Part shown: piece by piece, positions 13,479-22,069 of the stretch
Numbering within the stretch: position 1 is the first letter of the stretch
Layout of the letters: each line of letters starts with the position of its first letter
The notes under the pieces: generated by a model
Told to the model about the DNA's origin: nothing
The model's input: the letters and a program-made list of their open reading frames with translations, nothing else
The model's database searches: none
Assembly (NCBI GenBank): GCA_013002595.1
Contig: JABDJG010000456.1
Span: forward strand, 1-22,298
Direction of reading: 5' to 3'
Source: Hyphomicrobiales bacterium
Lineage (GTDB): Bacteria; Pseudomonadota; Alphaproteobacteria; Rhizobiales; Aestuariivirgaceae
DNA: 22,298 nt
Made by a program: the position numbers and the translations under genes

Positions 13479-14996
13479 TCATTTACCAACAAGCGCGCTA
13501 CGCAATTCATCGTGTACGACCTTGCCCATGGCATTGCGCGGCAACTCGGCCAGGAATGACAGCACTTTCGGGTGCTTGAAATGCGCCAGCTCGGCCTCAA
13601 GAACCTGATGAATATCGTCCTTGCTGACCTCCTCGGCGCCGCTTGACAGCACGATGCCGGCCGCCGGCACCTCGCCCCATTTTTCATCCGCAATGCCGCA
13701 AACCGCCACCTCGGCAACGCCGGGGATGGCCGAGATCACACGTTCTATTTCAGCAGGATAGATGTTCTCGCCGCCGGACATGATGACGTGTTTGATGCGC
13801 TCGTGGAAATACAGGTTGCCGGCCTCGTCGAGATGGCCGATATCGCCGGTGCGATGCCAGTCGCCGTTGAACGCGTCGGCGGTTTCTTCTGGTTGCATCC
13901 AGTAGCCATTCATGACGTTTGCACCGCAGATCTCGATCTCACCGGCGATGTTCGGCTCCGCATACGGCTCGCCTTCACCATCGACGATGCGCACCTGTGT
14001 GTGCACCGCCGCCTTGCCGGTCGTATGCGGATTGGTCCGCCCGTCACCGGGCCGGGTATAGGCGGCGATCGGGCTGGTCTCGGTCGACCCGTAGACCTGG
14101 ACGACAGGGATGCCCTTTACCTCAAAGGTTGCAATGAGACCGACCGGCACCACCATCGAACCTGTCGTCAGCATCCTCAGACTGGATGTGTCGGCAATGT
14201 TCCAGGCCGGTGAATTCATGATCGCCGTCATCGTTGCCGGCACCAGGACCAGGATTTGCGGTTTGAAGGTTTCGATTGCCGCCAGGGTCTTTGCCGCCTC
14301 AAAGCGCGAATGCAGCTCGACCTGTGCACCGGCCATCAAGGCAGGGGTCAGCGAAATGTTGAGGCCACCAACATGGAACAGCGGCAGTACCACCAGTACC
14401 CGGTCATCCGATGTCAGGCGATGCAGGGCGATGCTGTTTCGGGCATTGGTCAGCAAGGCCTGCTGGGTAAGGATGGCCCCTTTCGGCCGCCCGGTGGTGC
14501 CCGAGGTATAGACGATCAGCACGGGATCGGACAGCGCACCCCCGGTCTGAGTTGATTCAGGCCGCACATTCGCCGCTTCAAGCGATTGAATTGATTGAAG
14601 AATACAATTGTCAGCAGCGTCCGCAGCAAATTCGGCATTTTCTTCATGTGCGTCATCGAAATACAGCACTTTCGGCTCGCAGTCGGCCACCATATAGGCC
14701 AGTTCATGTGCCGTCAGCCGCCAGTTTAGCGGCACCAGGACGGCGCCGAGCCGGGCGCAGGCGAACAGCAGCACCACCATGGCTGGATGATTTAAGCCAA
14801 GGTATGCAACCCGGTCACCGCGCGCCACACCATGGCCGGCCCGCAGCATGACCGCGATAGCATCAACCCATCCATCAAGTTCCTTATAGGTCCAGCCGTC
14901 GCCGTCCTCCGGCTTCAGAGCCGTTCGGCCCGGCAGCCTTTCAGCATTGTCGGTCAGCCAGTTGCCAATATTGCCAGCACTGCCCGCCTCAGTCAT
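13479..14996 (-). CDS. AMP-forming acyl/aryl-CoA ligase
   Basis: This 505-residue protein is an ANL-superfamily adenylating enzyme. It contains the P-loop YTSGTTGRPKG (163-173), an aromatic-gate-type motif VQVYGSTETSP, the GDWHRTGDIGHLDEAGNLYFHERIK hinge region and a C-terminal PRNAMGKVVHDELR with the catalytic Lys. It activates a carboxylic acid to an acyl-AMP and then an acyl-CoA. The start at ATG 14996 (MTEAGSAGNIG) is supported by AGGAGA nine bases or so upstream and overlaps the end of the dehydrogenase gene by eight bases. With the dioxygenase, hydrolase and TRAP genes it probably activates an imported or ring-opened acid. Substrate specificity is not readable from the sequence. Confidence 0.92.
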   Translation of the reverse strand: MTEAGSAGNIGNWLTDNAERLPGRTALKPEDGDGWTYKELDGWVDAIAVMLRAGHGVARGDRVAYLGLNHPAMVVLLFACARLGAVLVPLNWRLTAHELAYMVADCEPKVLYFDDAHEENAEFAADAADNCILQSIQSLEAANVRPESTQTGGALSDPVLIVYTSGTTGRPKGAILTQQALLTNARNSIALHRLTSDDRVLVVLPLFHVGGLNISLTPALMAGAQVELHSRFEAAKTLAAIETFKPQILVLVPATMTAIMNSPAWNIADTSSLRMLTTGSMVVPVGLIATFEVKGIPVVQVYGSTETSPIAAYTRPGDGRTNPHTTGKAAVHTQVRIVDGEGEPYAEPNIAGEIEICGANVMNGYWMQPEETADAFNGDWHRTGDIGHLDEAGNLYFHERIKHVIMSGGENIYPAEIERVISAIPGVAEVAVCGIADEKWGEVPAAGIVLSSGAEEVSKDDIHQVLEAELAHFKHPKVLSFLAELPRNAMGKVVHDELRSALVGK

Positions 14997-16251
14997 CGCT
15001 CTCTCCTGTCTCGTACAGCGCTTCACGTCCAATCCGGTCGAGACACAACTCGGCGGTCCACGGCAGCATCAGTGACCCGCACCGGCTGTCCCGGTACAGT
15101 CTTTCCAGCGGCAGCGACTTCAGCATCGACTGCCCGCCACACGTTCTGATCGCCAGCCGGCAGATCTCGTTTGCCGTTTCCATCACCATGTGATTGGTCG
15201 AATAGGCCCTCAGCAACTGGTCCTTTGACGGATTGTAGCGCGCTTCGGATATCGCCTGGAACCACAGCGCCTTGATGGTCTCCAGCTTGATCCGCATCTC
15301 GGCCACCGCGATCTGCTTGGTCGGATACATCCGGCGCTTGACCGGCGGCGTCCCCGGCACCTCGCCGCGCAGATACTTCACCGTGAAATCATAGGCCGCC
15401 TGGGCCATGCCCATGTAGCTTGGAGACAGGGTCAGGAACATGTGCGGCCAGTAGCTCGCCGCCTTGAAGTAGACCCCTTGCGGCATCAGTTCCTCAGCTG
15501 CATCGACAAACACATCCTCAAAGATCAGTGTCCGAGATACCGTGCCCCGCATGCCGAGCGGATCCCAGTCCCCGACCACCTTGACCCCCTTGGCATCGGC
15601 GGGAATGGCCAGATAGAGCGTATCGCGCTGTGACGGCTTTTTCCCTTCCTTGATGTGGGTGCACAGCACCCCGTAGTAATCGGCGTGCCCGGCCAGGGAG
15701 GCAAAGATCTTCTTGCCGGAGACGATATACCCGCCATCTGTGCTGCGCGCCTCGGTGCTGAACGGCTTGAAACCGGCCGCAGCCGCGCCGCCTTCCGAAA
15801 ACGGTTGCGAGTATACCGCCCCATCCTTGACGATCCGCGCATAGTGCCGCGCCCGGCCGTCGGCATGCTGTGCCCGCACGTCGTCGCTCATCTCCAGATC
15901 GTCGGCCAGCGTGCCGGTCCACAAGGTTGAGCACACATGCATGTTCCAGGTCAGCGCCGTTGCCCCGCAATACCGCCCGATCTCGGCCGCCGCCAGGCAA
16001 TAGGCCCTGAAACCGCCGCCCTCGCCGCCATGGTCTTGCGGGATGCAGATCGCCAGCAGACCGGCGTCATGCATGTCCTTGTAATTCGCAGTCGGGAAAA
16101 TCGCCTCGCGATCCCACGTCTCAGCCCGGTCGGCAAATTTGTCCGCGCCCAGTTTGCGGGCCCGCCCGGCCAGTTCGGCCTCATGATCGGTAAGCCGCCA
16201 GGCCACCGGATCAAAAATCGGCATATCGTATGTGGATTCCGCTTCAGCCAT
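14989..16251 (-). CDS. Acyl-CoA dehydrogenase-fold flavoprotein lacking the usual Glu
   Basis: This 420-residue protein has the three-domain acyl-CoA dehydrogenase layout: an N-terminal helical domain (ICIPQDHGGEGGGF), a middle beta domain (SQPFSEGGAAAAGFKPF, YIVSGKKIFASLAG, DWDPLGMRGTVSRTLIFEDVFV) and a C-terminal helical domain (PSYMGMAQAAYDFTVKYLRG, RTCGGQSMLKSLPLERLYRDSRCGSLM). In dehydrogenases the last motif continues as '...YEGT..iq' with the catalytic Glu; here it reads LMLPWTAELCLDRIG, so the Glu-Gly is absent. Related flavoproteins without this base are monooxygenases or otherwise divergent. It may oxidise, hydroxylate or rearrange a CoA thioester made by the adjacent ligase. I chose ATG 16251 (MAEAEST), which overlaps the hydrolase stop by eight bases and has GAGAAG upstream. 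Confidence 0.85.
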   Translation of the reverse strand: MAEAESTYDMPIFDPVAWRLTDHEAELAGRARKLGADKFADRAETWDREAIFPTANYKDMHDAGLLAICIPQDHGGEGGGFRAYCLAAAEIGRYCGATALTWNMHVCSTLWTGTLADDLEMSDDVRAQHADGRARHYARIVKDGAVYSQPFSEGGAAAAGFKPFSTEARSTDGGYIVSGKKIFASLAGHADYYGVLCTHIKEGKKPSQRDTLYLAIPADAKGVKVVGDWDPLGMRGTVSRTLIFEDVFVDAAEELMPQGVYFKAASYWPHMFLTLSPSYMGMAQAAYDFTVKYLRGEVPGTPPVKRRMYPTKQIAVAEMRIKLETIKALWFQAISEARYNPSKDQLLRAYSTNHMVMETANEICRLAIRTCGGQSMLKSLPLERLYRDSRCGSLMLPWTAELCLDRIGREALYETGESDD

Positions 16252-16990
16252 CGTTCGCTTCTCCAACAAACCTGTCGATCAATGCATTGAACCCAGCTGG
16301 ATCTTCGATCTGGGTCATATGTCCGATTCCCGGCAGCATTTCAAAACCCGCGCCGGGAATATAAGAAGCCATCTTTTCCATCATGGCAGGCGGCGACAGC
16401 CTGTCCATCTCGCCGGCAACCAACAAGGCAGGTACTGTGATATTGGCCAGATTCTTGCGCAAATCGAATGTCGTCAGCAACTGGACCACATCGCGATAGG
16501 TTTGCTCGGGCACCTTGGCCATCGCACTGGTCGCGATTGCTGCCGCTGACGGTATCGCATCAGGTCCAAGCAGCTTCGGGATCGCCGCCGCCGCCAGTTC
16601 TGCCATCGACTTTCCTTCATCGAGCGGCCGGGTCCTGTCGGCGACGAACTGCTTTTGAAAGTCCCCCGCCGGATTGCCAAACGCCGGACTGGTCCCGACC
16701 AGCACCAGCGCGCTCACCATGTCCGGGAAATCTCTCACGAACTGCTGGGCTACCATGCCGCCGAATGAATGCCCGACGATGATCGCCCTGCCGAGACCGG
16801 CAGCGCGCATGTCTTCAGCCAGTTTGCTGGCAAGATTGGCAAAATTCAGATCGTCAAGCGCCGGTTTGCCGCCGAACCCCGGAGCCCTCCATGCCAGCAC
16901 ATCAAAACGTCCTTCGAAGTGCTCGATCTGGGCCTGCCAGGTATCGCTGCACCCGCCGATACCATGCAAAAAGACAATGCCAGGCTTCAT
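16244..16990 (-). CDS. Alpha/beta hydrolase (PcaD/NicD-like)
   Basis: This 248-residue protein has the alpha/beta-hydrolase fold: HGIGGCSDTW (oxyanion-hole loop, residues 9-18), nucleophile elbow GHSFGG with Ser75, the acid in VAGEMDRLSPP (Asp196) and His224 in LPGIGHMTQIE. It is similar in size and motifs to 3-oxoadipate enol-lactonases and to N-formylmaleamate deformylase (NicD). Its ATG overlaps the stop of the NicX-like gene by four bases (ATGA), and NicX produces N-formylmaleamate, so a deformylase role is attractive. That assignment is contextual; the family hydrolyses many esters and amides. The frame is open further upstream to 17056, but MKPGIVFLHG is the natural N-terminus. Confidence 0.85.
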   Translation of the reverse strand: MKPGIVFLHGIGGCSDTWQAQIEHFEGRFDVLAWRAPGFGGKPALDDLNFANLASKLAEDMRAAGLGRAIIVGHSFGGMVAQQFVRDFPDMVSALVLVGTSPAFGNPAGDFQKQFVADRTRPLDEGKSMAELAAAAIPKLLGPDAIPSAAAIATSAMAKVPEQTYRDVVQLLTTFDLRKNLANITVPALLVAGEMDRLSPPAMMEKMASYIPGAGFEMLPGIGHMTQIEDPAGFNALIDRFVGEANDG

Positions 16991-18036
16991 GCAAACACCC
17001 CGGCGGCAAGCTTGCCCTTGTCGACCACCATCGTGCCATCGAGCGAAATGGTGCAACCGCGCACCGGCAGATCGAAATGGCCTTCCGTGAAGCGGTTGGC
17101 AAATTCGTTTGCGCCCGTTGAAAACAGGAAATTGCCGGCATAGGCGCGCACCTCGGTGCCGTTGAAATCACGTCGGTCATAAAACGTCATCGCCTCATAG
17201 CGCGCCGCTTCGTTCATCCCCCAGCCGACATGCGAGACCGCATAAGCATTGCGGTCGCCCCAGACTGCAAGATACCGCCGCATCAACTCGGCATCGGCGC
17301 CGTCACCTGCAATGTCGGTGACGAAGTCGTCCTTGATGGTCAGCGCAACCGGGCGTTCCAGATAGCGTTTGAAGGTCAGGTTCACATCGCCCGCATCCAG
17401 CACCAAAGTGCCATTGGTGCTGCCGGCAGCCGGGAACGAAACGACCAGGCCGGCCGGCCAGTGTGTCAGTGTGCCCGGCTTGTCGGTAAACCCCCAAACG
17501 CCAACAGTCTGAGCACCTTCCATGGCGACTGCGAGATCGGTTCCGGCAGCAGACGTCACCGTCATCGCCTTGGCACCCCGGCACATCTTGCCGGCCGCCA
17601 GCACCTGGGTTTTCATCTCAGCTGTCGGCATCAGCCGTTCCAGAGCATCGGGATGTTCATTCGACACCGTGATCACCCGCGCGCCAGATTTCAGGATGTC
17701 CGGCAGTTCAGGCGCATGCATCAGCCCTTCGACCGTGACATCGACGATCACCGGCGAAGACGTCAGCGCCGCCAGAACGCCGGGATGTCCCTGCAGCGCC
17801 TGCGATGCACCGGTCGAGCGCACCGGCACCGGTGCCGATTGCGCCGGTGTTACCGCCGTCACATGAAACGGTTTTGCGCCCAACTGCTGCAAAGCCAGCT
17901 CAGCCAGATGTACATTGAGCTCGCGCGACTGGGTTTCCGATAAAATCGCAACTGCATCGCCAGCCCCGACCTTGCTCAACGCAAAAGCCTTGGCAAAGCT
18001 TTCGATCCAGCGATGTTCAATACGATCCCGCAACAT
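16987..18036 (-). CDS. NicX-family ring-cleavage dioxygenase (2,5-dihydroxypyridine dioxygenase-like)
   Basis: This 349-residue protein resembles the family that contains 2,5-dihydroxypyridine 5,6-dioxygenase (NicX) and is often annotated as an M29-like aminopeptidase. Candidate iron ligands are His269 (AVSHVGWG) and the His-x-Asp pair His320/Asp322 (EGHFDLP). As I recall, Pseudomonas NicX (350 residues) uses His265, His318 and Asp320, so spacing and length agree closely. THWPAGLV near residue 191 is another landmark. The enzyme class opens a dihydroxypyridine ring with molecular oxygen to give N-formylmaleamate. The overlap with the downstream hydrolase supports a two-step ring-opening and deformylation unit. 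The start is ATG 18036 with AGGG upstream. The actual substrate may differ from 2,5-dihydroxypyridine because no NicC, NicE or NicF homologue is clearly present beside it. Confidence 0.75.
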   Translation of the reverse strand: MLRDRIEHRWIESFAKAFALSKVGAGDAVAILSETQSRELNVHLAELALQQLGAKPFHVTAVTPAQSAPVPVRSTGASQALQGHPGVLAALTSSPVIVDVTVEGLMHAPELPDILKSGARVITVSNEHPDALERLMPTAEMKTQVLAAGKMCRGAKAMTVTSAAGTDLAVAMEGAQTVGVWGFTDKPGTLTHWPAGLVVSFPAAGSTNGTLVLDAGDVNLTFKRYLERPVALTIKDDFVTDIAGDGADAELMRRYLAVWGDRNAYAVSHVGWGMNEAARYEAMTFYDRRDFNGTEVRAYAGNFLFSTGANEFANRFTEGHFDLPVRGCTISLDGTMVVDKGKLAAGVFA

Positions 18037-18181
18037 GAAAGGCGCCCTGTCTCATCCAGATGCGACAACTTTAAGAGCTTCGGCATACCGCATCCAGCCA
18101 AAACAGTGCCCCATTGTCTCTGGATACCCGCGACCAGCACGGGTATGACGTTTGGAGGGCGCCGCAAAGGAGACAAACAGG
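18037..18181. promoter_or_regulatory. Divergent intergenic region with short palindrome
   Basis: These 145 bases separate the NicX-like operon from the P450 gene. A palindrome TACCC (18125-18129) / GGGTA (18141-18145) lies in a stretch that on the - strand begins CGTCATACCCG and resembles the ends of the dispersed repeats at 10243 and 19474. The ribosome-binding site of the P450, AAAGGAGA, is at 18166-18173. Promoters for both directions should lie here, but no clear -35/-10 pair was found. Confidence 0.4.
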
Positions 18182-19453
18182 TTGTCGGAACATTCAAAAT
18201 GGCTGCCAGAGCCTGCATCTGACCCCGGTTGGGAGACCGCTGAAGCCAAGGCTGTCGCGAGCGCCTTCGATCCCAGGAACCTGCCGGCGTCGTTTTACCA
18301 GAACCCGTATCCGACCTATCAGGCGCTGCTTGAACACGACCCGGTCCACCGCTGCCCGGATGGCTCGTGGTTCCTCACCCGCCATGCCGACCTCCACCGC
18401 ATCTATCGTGACACGGCGACTTTCAGTTCCGACAAGAAGATTGAGTTCAAACCGAAATTCGGCGACACCCCGCTGTTTGAACACCACACCACCAGCCTGG
18501 TCTTCAACGACCCGCCATTGCACACCCGCGTGCGCAAGCGCATCGTTGGCGCCCTGTCGCCGCGCGCCATCGCCCATATGGAGTCCGGCCTGATCGCGCT
18601 GGTCGAGGACCTGCTCGATACCATCGGGGAAAAGGGCGATGCCGACCTGATCGACGACTTTGCGTCCGCCATCCCGATCGAGATCATCGGCAACCTGCTC
18701 GGCGTGCCGCATGCCGAACGAGGCCCATTGCGCGGCTGGTCGCTGGCCATCCTCGGTGCGCTCGAACCGGTACTGACACCGCAGCAGGAACAGCGCGGCA
18801 ACGATGCTGTGACCGATTTCGTTGCCTATCTGAAAGGCCTGGTGGCTGATCGCCGAGCCAGGCCCGGCGATCCCTCAACCGATGTTCTCACCCGCCTGAT
18901 TGACGATGAGGGCAAGGCCGGCAATCTCAGCGAGGCCGAACTCCTGCAAAACTGCATCTTCATCCTGAATGCCGGCCATGAGACCACCACCAACCTGATC
19001 GGCAACGGGCTTTACGCGCTGATGACGTTCCCGGACCAGCGCCGGCGCCTGATCGACAGTCCACAGCTGATAGACACCGCTGTTGAAGAGTTCTTGCGGT
19101 TCGAAAGCTCCAACCAGCTCGGCAACCGGCGCACGCTGACCGAAACGACCTTCGGCAACGAGACGCTGCCCGCCGGATCACTTATCACCTTGTGCATCGG
19201 GGCGGCCAACCGCGACCCGGCGCAATTCCCCGACCCCGACCGTCTCGATATCGCCCGCACCCCCAACAAGCACCTGGCCTTTGCCGGCGGCCCGCACCTG
19301 TGCGCCGGTCTGTCACTGGCAAGACTGGAAGGCCGGGTGGCGATCTCAAGGTTCCTGGAGCGCTTCCCCGACTACGGTCTTATCGGCGAGCCGGTCCGCG
19401 GCGGCCGGGTCAGGTTCCGGGGATTTCAGTCACTGCCGGTGCGGGTGAAATAG
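18182..19453 (+). CDS. Cytochrome P450
   Basis: This 423-residue soluble bacterial-type P450 shows all the key elements: the I-helix oxygen-activation motif AGHETT (264-269), the K-helix E303-x-x-R306 in EEFLRF, the aromatic region around FPDPDRLDI, and the heme-binding loop FAGGPHLCAG with thiolate Cys374. It would hydroxylate or otherwise oxidise a small molecule using electrons from a ferredoxin or flavodoxin; no redox partner is encoded in the window. I placed the start at TTG 18182 because AAAGGAGA ends eight bases before it. The upstream in-frame TTG at 18152 lies before that site. It is divergent from the NicX-like operon, suggesting joint control. A role in demethylating or hydroxylating the imported aromatic compound is possible but unproven. 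Confidence 0.93.
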   Translation: MSEHSKWLPEPASDPGWETAEAKAVASAFDPRNLPASFYQNPYPTYQALLEHDPVHRCPDGSWFLTRHADLHRIYRDTATFSSDKKIEFKPKFGDTPLFEHHTTSLVFNDPPLHTRVRKRIVGALSPRAIAHMESGLIALVEDLLDTIGEKGDADLIDDFASAIPIEIIGNLLGVPHAERGPLRGWSLAILGALEPVLTPQQEQRGNDAVTDFVAYLKGLVADRRARPGDPSTDVLTRLIDDEGKAGNLSEAELLQNCIFILNAGHETTTNLIGNGLYALMTFPDQRRRLIDSPQLIDTAVEEFLRFESSNQLGNRRTLTETTFGNETLPAGSLITLCIGAANRDPAQFPDPDRLDIARTPNKHLAFAGGPHLCAGLSLARLEGRVAISRFLERFPDYGLIGEPVRGGRVRFRGFQSLPVRVK

Positions 19454-19473
19454 GGTCCGTACTCAAATCATAA

Positions 19474-19565
19474 CCGTCATCCCGGCCCTGAGCCGGGACC
19501 TAGGGCAGATCAGTGACACCTTGCGGTGTCGCACAGGGTCCCGGCTGCTTCGCGCCGGATGACGG
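19474..19565. repeat. REP-like nested palindrome
   Basis: Three nested inverted repeats: outer CCGTCATCC / GGATGACGG (19474-... and ...-19565), middle CCGGGACC (19493-19500) / GGTCCCGG (19537-19544), and an inner hairpin GACACC-ttgc-GGTGTC (19515-19530). It fills the gap between the convergent P450 and GST genes, so it may terminate both transcripts. End sequences are shared with the element at 10243-10349. Confidence 0.88.
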
Positions 19566-19591
19566 AATATCTTTAGTCCACGACAACCGCA

Positions 19592-20236
19592 CTATCCCTC
19601 GACATTCACCGCATCGGGATAGGCGTCCTGGAACGCCTTGAGGCCGCGGCACTCTTCGGCGATCCGGGAAATCTGCTTGTGCCGGGTATAGTCGGTGCCA
19701 AAGCGCGTTGCATTGTAGAGCTGCGGCATCAGACACATATCGGCCATCGTAGGTGTATCGCCGTGGCAGAATTTACCCGTGCCCGGCGATGCCAGCATCC
19801 CTTCAAATGCCGCCAGCCCCTCGCCGACGAATTTTTCCATCCAGGCAACCCGCGTGTCGTGATCTCCGCCTGTCACCTCTACCACATGATTGGCGGTTTT
19901 GAGATTGCAGATCGGCTGTATCTCCATGGCAATCGCATAGGACAGCGCCCGCACCCTGACCCGTCCCATCGGGTCCGGTGGCAGAAACCCGGCCTCGGGC
20001 CGCGTCTCATTGAGGTATTCGATGATCGCCAGCGACTGGGAAATCGTTTGCCCGTCGATCTCCAGGGTCGGCACCAGTCCCTGCACGTTCTTTTTCAGAT
20101 AGTCCGGCTCCAGATGGGCCCCTTCAACAAGGCTCTTTACCCGCGCTTCATACCCGATCCCCAAAAGATTGAGCGCGATCCGCACGCGGTAGGCGCATGA
20201 TGATCTCCAGTAATCATACAAGACAGCATCCGCCAT
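19592..20236 (-). CDS. Zeta-class GST, maleylacetoacetate/maleylpyruvate isomerase type
   Basis: This 214-residue protein carries the zeta-class glutathione S-transferase signature YWRSSCAYRVRIALNL (residues ~9-24), with Ser12-Ser13-Cys14 at the glutathione site. It also has the cis-Pro region GLVPTLEIDG, ISQSLAIIEYL (glutathione gamma-Glu binding) and the C-terminal CHGDTPTMADMCLMPQLYNA. These enzymes isomerise the cis double bond of maleylacetoacetate (tyrosine/homogentisate path) or maleylpyruvate (gentisate path). I chose ATG 20236 because GGGAGGA lies seven bases upstream; the ATG at 20242 overlaps the DUF2783 stop (ATGA) but is too close to that site. It is the last gene of the FAD monooxygenase operon, pointing to a gentisate- or homogentisate-like ring-cleavage product. 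No dioxygenase of that kind is visible in the window. Confidence 0.9.
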   Translation of the reverse strand: MADAVLYDYWRSSCAYRVRIALNLLGIGYEARVKSLVEGAHLEPDYLKKNVQGLVPTLEIDGQTISQSLAIIEYLNETRPEAGFLPPDPMGRVRVRALSYAIAMEIQPICNLKTANHVVEVTGGDHDTRVAWMEKFVGEGLAAFEGMLASPGTGKFCHGDTPTMADMCLMPQLYNATRFGTDYTRHKQISRIAEECRGLKAFQDAYPDAVNVEG

Positions 20237-20238
20237 GG

Positions 20239-20442
20239 TCATTCCTCCCGTGCTTTGCCCAACGCAGCGCGCAACAGTTCAGCATCTCCAACCTGATTTG
20301 CCAGCAACAGCAAAAGACGCGCATTGAGCCGGGCAGACTGCTCCAGGCTCAGCCCGTCATGGGCGGCCATCAGCGCCTCGTAGAAGTCATCGCCCGCCGC
20401 GCCCAATTTGTCGGCGCCCAGCTTGGTCACATCATCGTTCAT
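20239..20442 (-). CDS. DUF2783 family protein
   Basis: This 67-residue protein matches the DUF2783 pattern: DDFYEALMAAHDGLSLEQSARLN (18-40) followed by ARLLLLLANQVGD (41-53) and ELLRAALGKA. The function of the family is unknown; it is repeatedly found next to MhpA-type FAD monooxygenases, as here. I chose ATG 20442 (MNDDVTKLG). An in-frame ATG at 20451 would add MRS and sits very close to the AGGG at about 20456, so either is possible. The gene lies 20 bases after the monooxygenase stop and touches the start of the GST gene, so all three are co-transcribed. Confidence 0.85.
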   Translation of the reverse strand: MNDDVTKLGADKLGAAGDDFYEALMAAHDGLSLEQSARLNARLLLLLANQVGDAELLRAALGKAREE

Positions 20443-20461
20443 CGATCGCATCGCCCTATCT

Positions 20462-22066
20462 TCACAGTGCCAGCGCCTTGTCGCGCGCTGCCGCCACGTC
20501 TTTGGGTGTCGGCTTGTCGAACACCGCCGCCACATGCTGGTCCGGCCGGAACAGATAACTGAGGCCATCACCATAACGCTTTGCGGCAAGCCCGGTAACA
20601 TCTGAAAGGTGATCGCGGTCATGCGAGCACATTGAGGAAATCTGCAGATGCCTGATGCCCCCGATTCCGGGATCAGGCGCCCCGCCAAAGCTCGCCAGCA
20701 CAAATTCTCCGCCGACTCGATTTAGCAGCCAGTCATCTGATGCACCTGATTTCAAAGGACAATCCAGTGCAGCTGTCCCCGGGCGCAGCGGCGCGCCCTC
20801 AAACGGTGTGCACAGCACAGAATTCGCCAGCGAACACGGCGCCGACAACCTGCCGGAGTTGATCAGCTTGCGGGCGAACGGCAATTCGCCCGCCAGATTG
20901 AGTACCTCGTTGCGGAACATCATTTCCATGTCCGACTTAGGCGACATGAAACTGGTCGCCCGCGCCGAGTTCTTGATGTTCTCATCGGCACCATGCGTGC
21001 GCTCGCGATTGTAACTCTCAAGCAGCCCCACGGGTGCCGTCCGCTTGATTACCGCTGCCAGCTTCCAGCCCAGATTATCGACATCCTGGATACCGCCATT
21101 GCCGCCGCGCGCACCGAACGGCGATACCACATGCGCGCTGTCGCCGACAAAGATGATCCGGTCATGCACGAACCGCTCAATGCGGCGGCACTGGAACGTG
21201 TAGACCGACACCCAGTCGATTTCGAAGTCCCGGTTACCCAGCGCCTTCTTGATGCGCGGGATGACGTTTTCCGGCTTCCTTTCTTCCTCTGGATCAGCAT
21301 CCCAGCCCAGTTGCAGATCGATCCGGTAAATGTTGTCGGGCTGTTTGTGCAACAGCGCCGACTGGCCGGGATGAAAGCTCGGCTCGAACCAGAACCAGCG
21401 CTCGGATGGAAAATCCGCCTTCATCTCAACATCGGTGATCAGGAAGCGTTCCTCAAACAGCTGACCCTGAAAGTCGAGCCCCATCATTTGCCGGATCGGC
21501 GAGCCGGCGCCGTCACAGGCCAGCAGATAATCACCTTCGATGGTGTAGTGACCATCCGGCGTCTCGACCTCGGCCCGCGCGCCGCCGTCATCCTGTGCAA
21601 CCTTGACGACCTTGTTCTTGAACCTCAGCTCGATCAGCTCGGGAAATTCGCGGCACCGCTCAACCAGATACTGCTCGACATAATACTGCTGCAGATTGAT
21701 GAAGGCCGGCATCTTGTGGCCGTCTTCGGGCAGCAGATCAAACGAATAGACTTCCGTTTCGCCGTGAAACAGCCGCCCGACCTTCCAGGTAATGCCCTTG
21801 TCGACCATGCGCTCGCCAACGCCCAACCGGTCGAATATCTCCAGCGTCCGTTTGGCCCAGCAGATCGCCCGCGAACCGACGGACACCACATTGTTGTCGT
21901 CCAGCACCACCGACGGGATATCCTGCAGTGCCAGATCGATCGCCATCGCCAGCCCGATCGGCCCGGCCCCCACGATGACGACCGGATAGTGCGCCGGCGC
22001 AGCCCTGCCCGGCAACAGTTCAGGCGGTGTGACATAGTCAAACGGCTTGTAGGCATAGCGGGGCAT
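20462..22066 (-). CDS. FAD-dependent aromatic-ring monooxygenase (MhpA/PF01494 type)
   Basis: This 534-residue protein is a group A flavoprotein hydroxylase. It has the Rossmann motif VVIVGAGPIGLAMA (GAGPIG at 33-38), the DG motif YLLACDGAGSPIRQMMG (Asp185-Gly186), and the GD motif RIIFVGDSAHVVSPFGARGGNGGIQDVDNL (Gly308-Asp309). A C-terminal thioredoxin-like region (residues ~430-534) is usual for the 3-(3-hydroxyphenyl)propionate and phenol hydroxylase branch. The enzyme would add a hydroxyl to a phenolic or hydroxypyridine-like ring using NAD(P)H and oxygen. It starts at ATG 22066, three bases after the upstream gene's stop, and is followed by DUF2783 and the GST gene. The substrate is unknown; a hydroxybenzoate-like acid feeding a gentisate-type path is the simplest guess. 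Confidence 0.88.
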   Translation of the reverse strand: MPRYAYKPFDYVTPPELLPGRAAPAHYPVVIVGAGPIGLAMAIDLALQDIPSVVLDDNNVVSVGSRAICWAKRTLEIFDRLGVGERMVDKGITWKVGRLFHGETEVYSFDLLPEDGHKMPAFINLQQYYVEQYLVERCREFPELIELRFKNKVVKVAQDDGGARAEVETPDGHYTIEGDYLLACDGAGSPIRQMMGLDFQGQLFEERFLITDVEMKADFPSERWFWFEPSFHPGQSALLHKQPDNIYRIDLQLGWDADPEEERKPENVIPRIKKALGNRDFEIDWVSVYTFQCRRIERFVHDRIIFVGDSAHVVSPFGARGGNGGIQDVDNLGWKLAAVIKRTAPVGLLESYNRERTHGADENIKNSARATSFMSPKSDMEMMFRNEVLNLAGELPFARKLINSGRLSAPCSLANSVLCTPFEGAPLRPGTAALDCPLKSGASDDWLLNRVGGEFVLASFGGAPDPGIGGIRHLQISSMCSHDRDHLSDVTGLAAKRYGDGLSYLFRPDQHVAAVFDKPTPKDVAAARDKALAL

Positions 22067-22069
22067 GGA

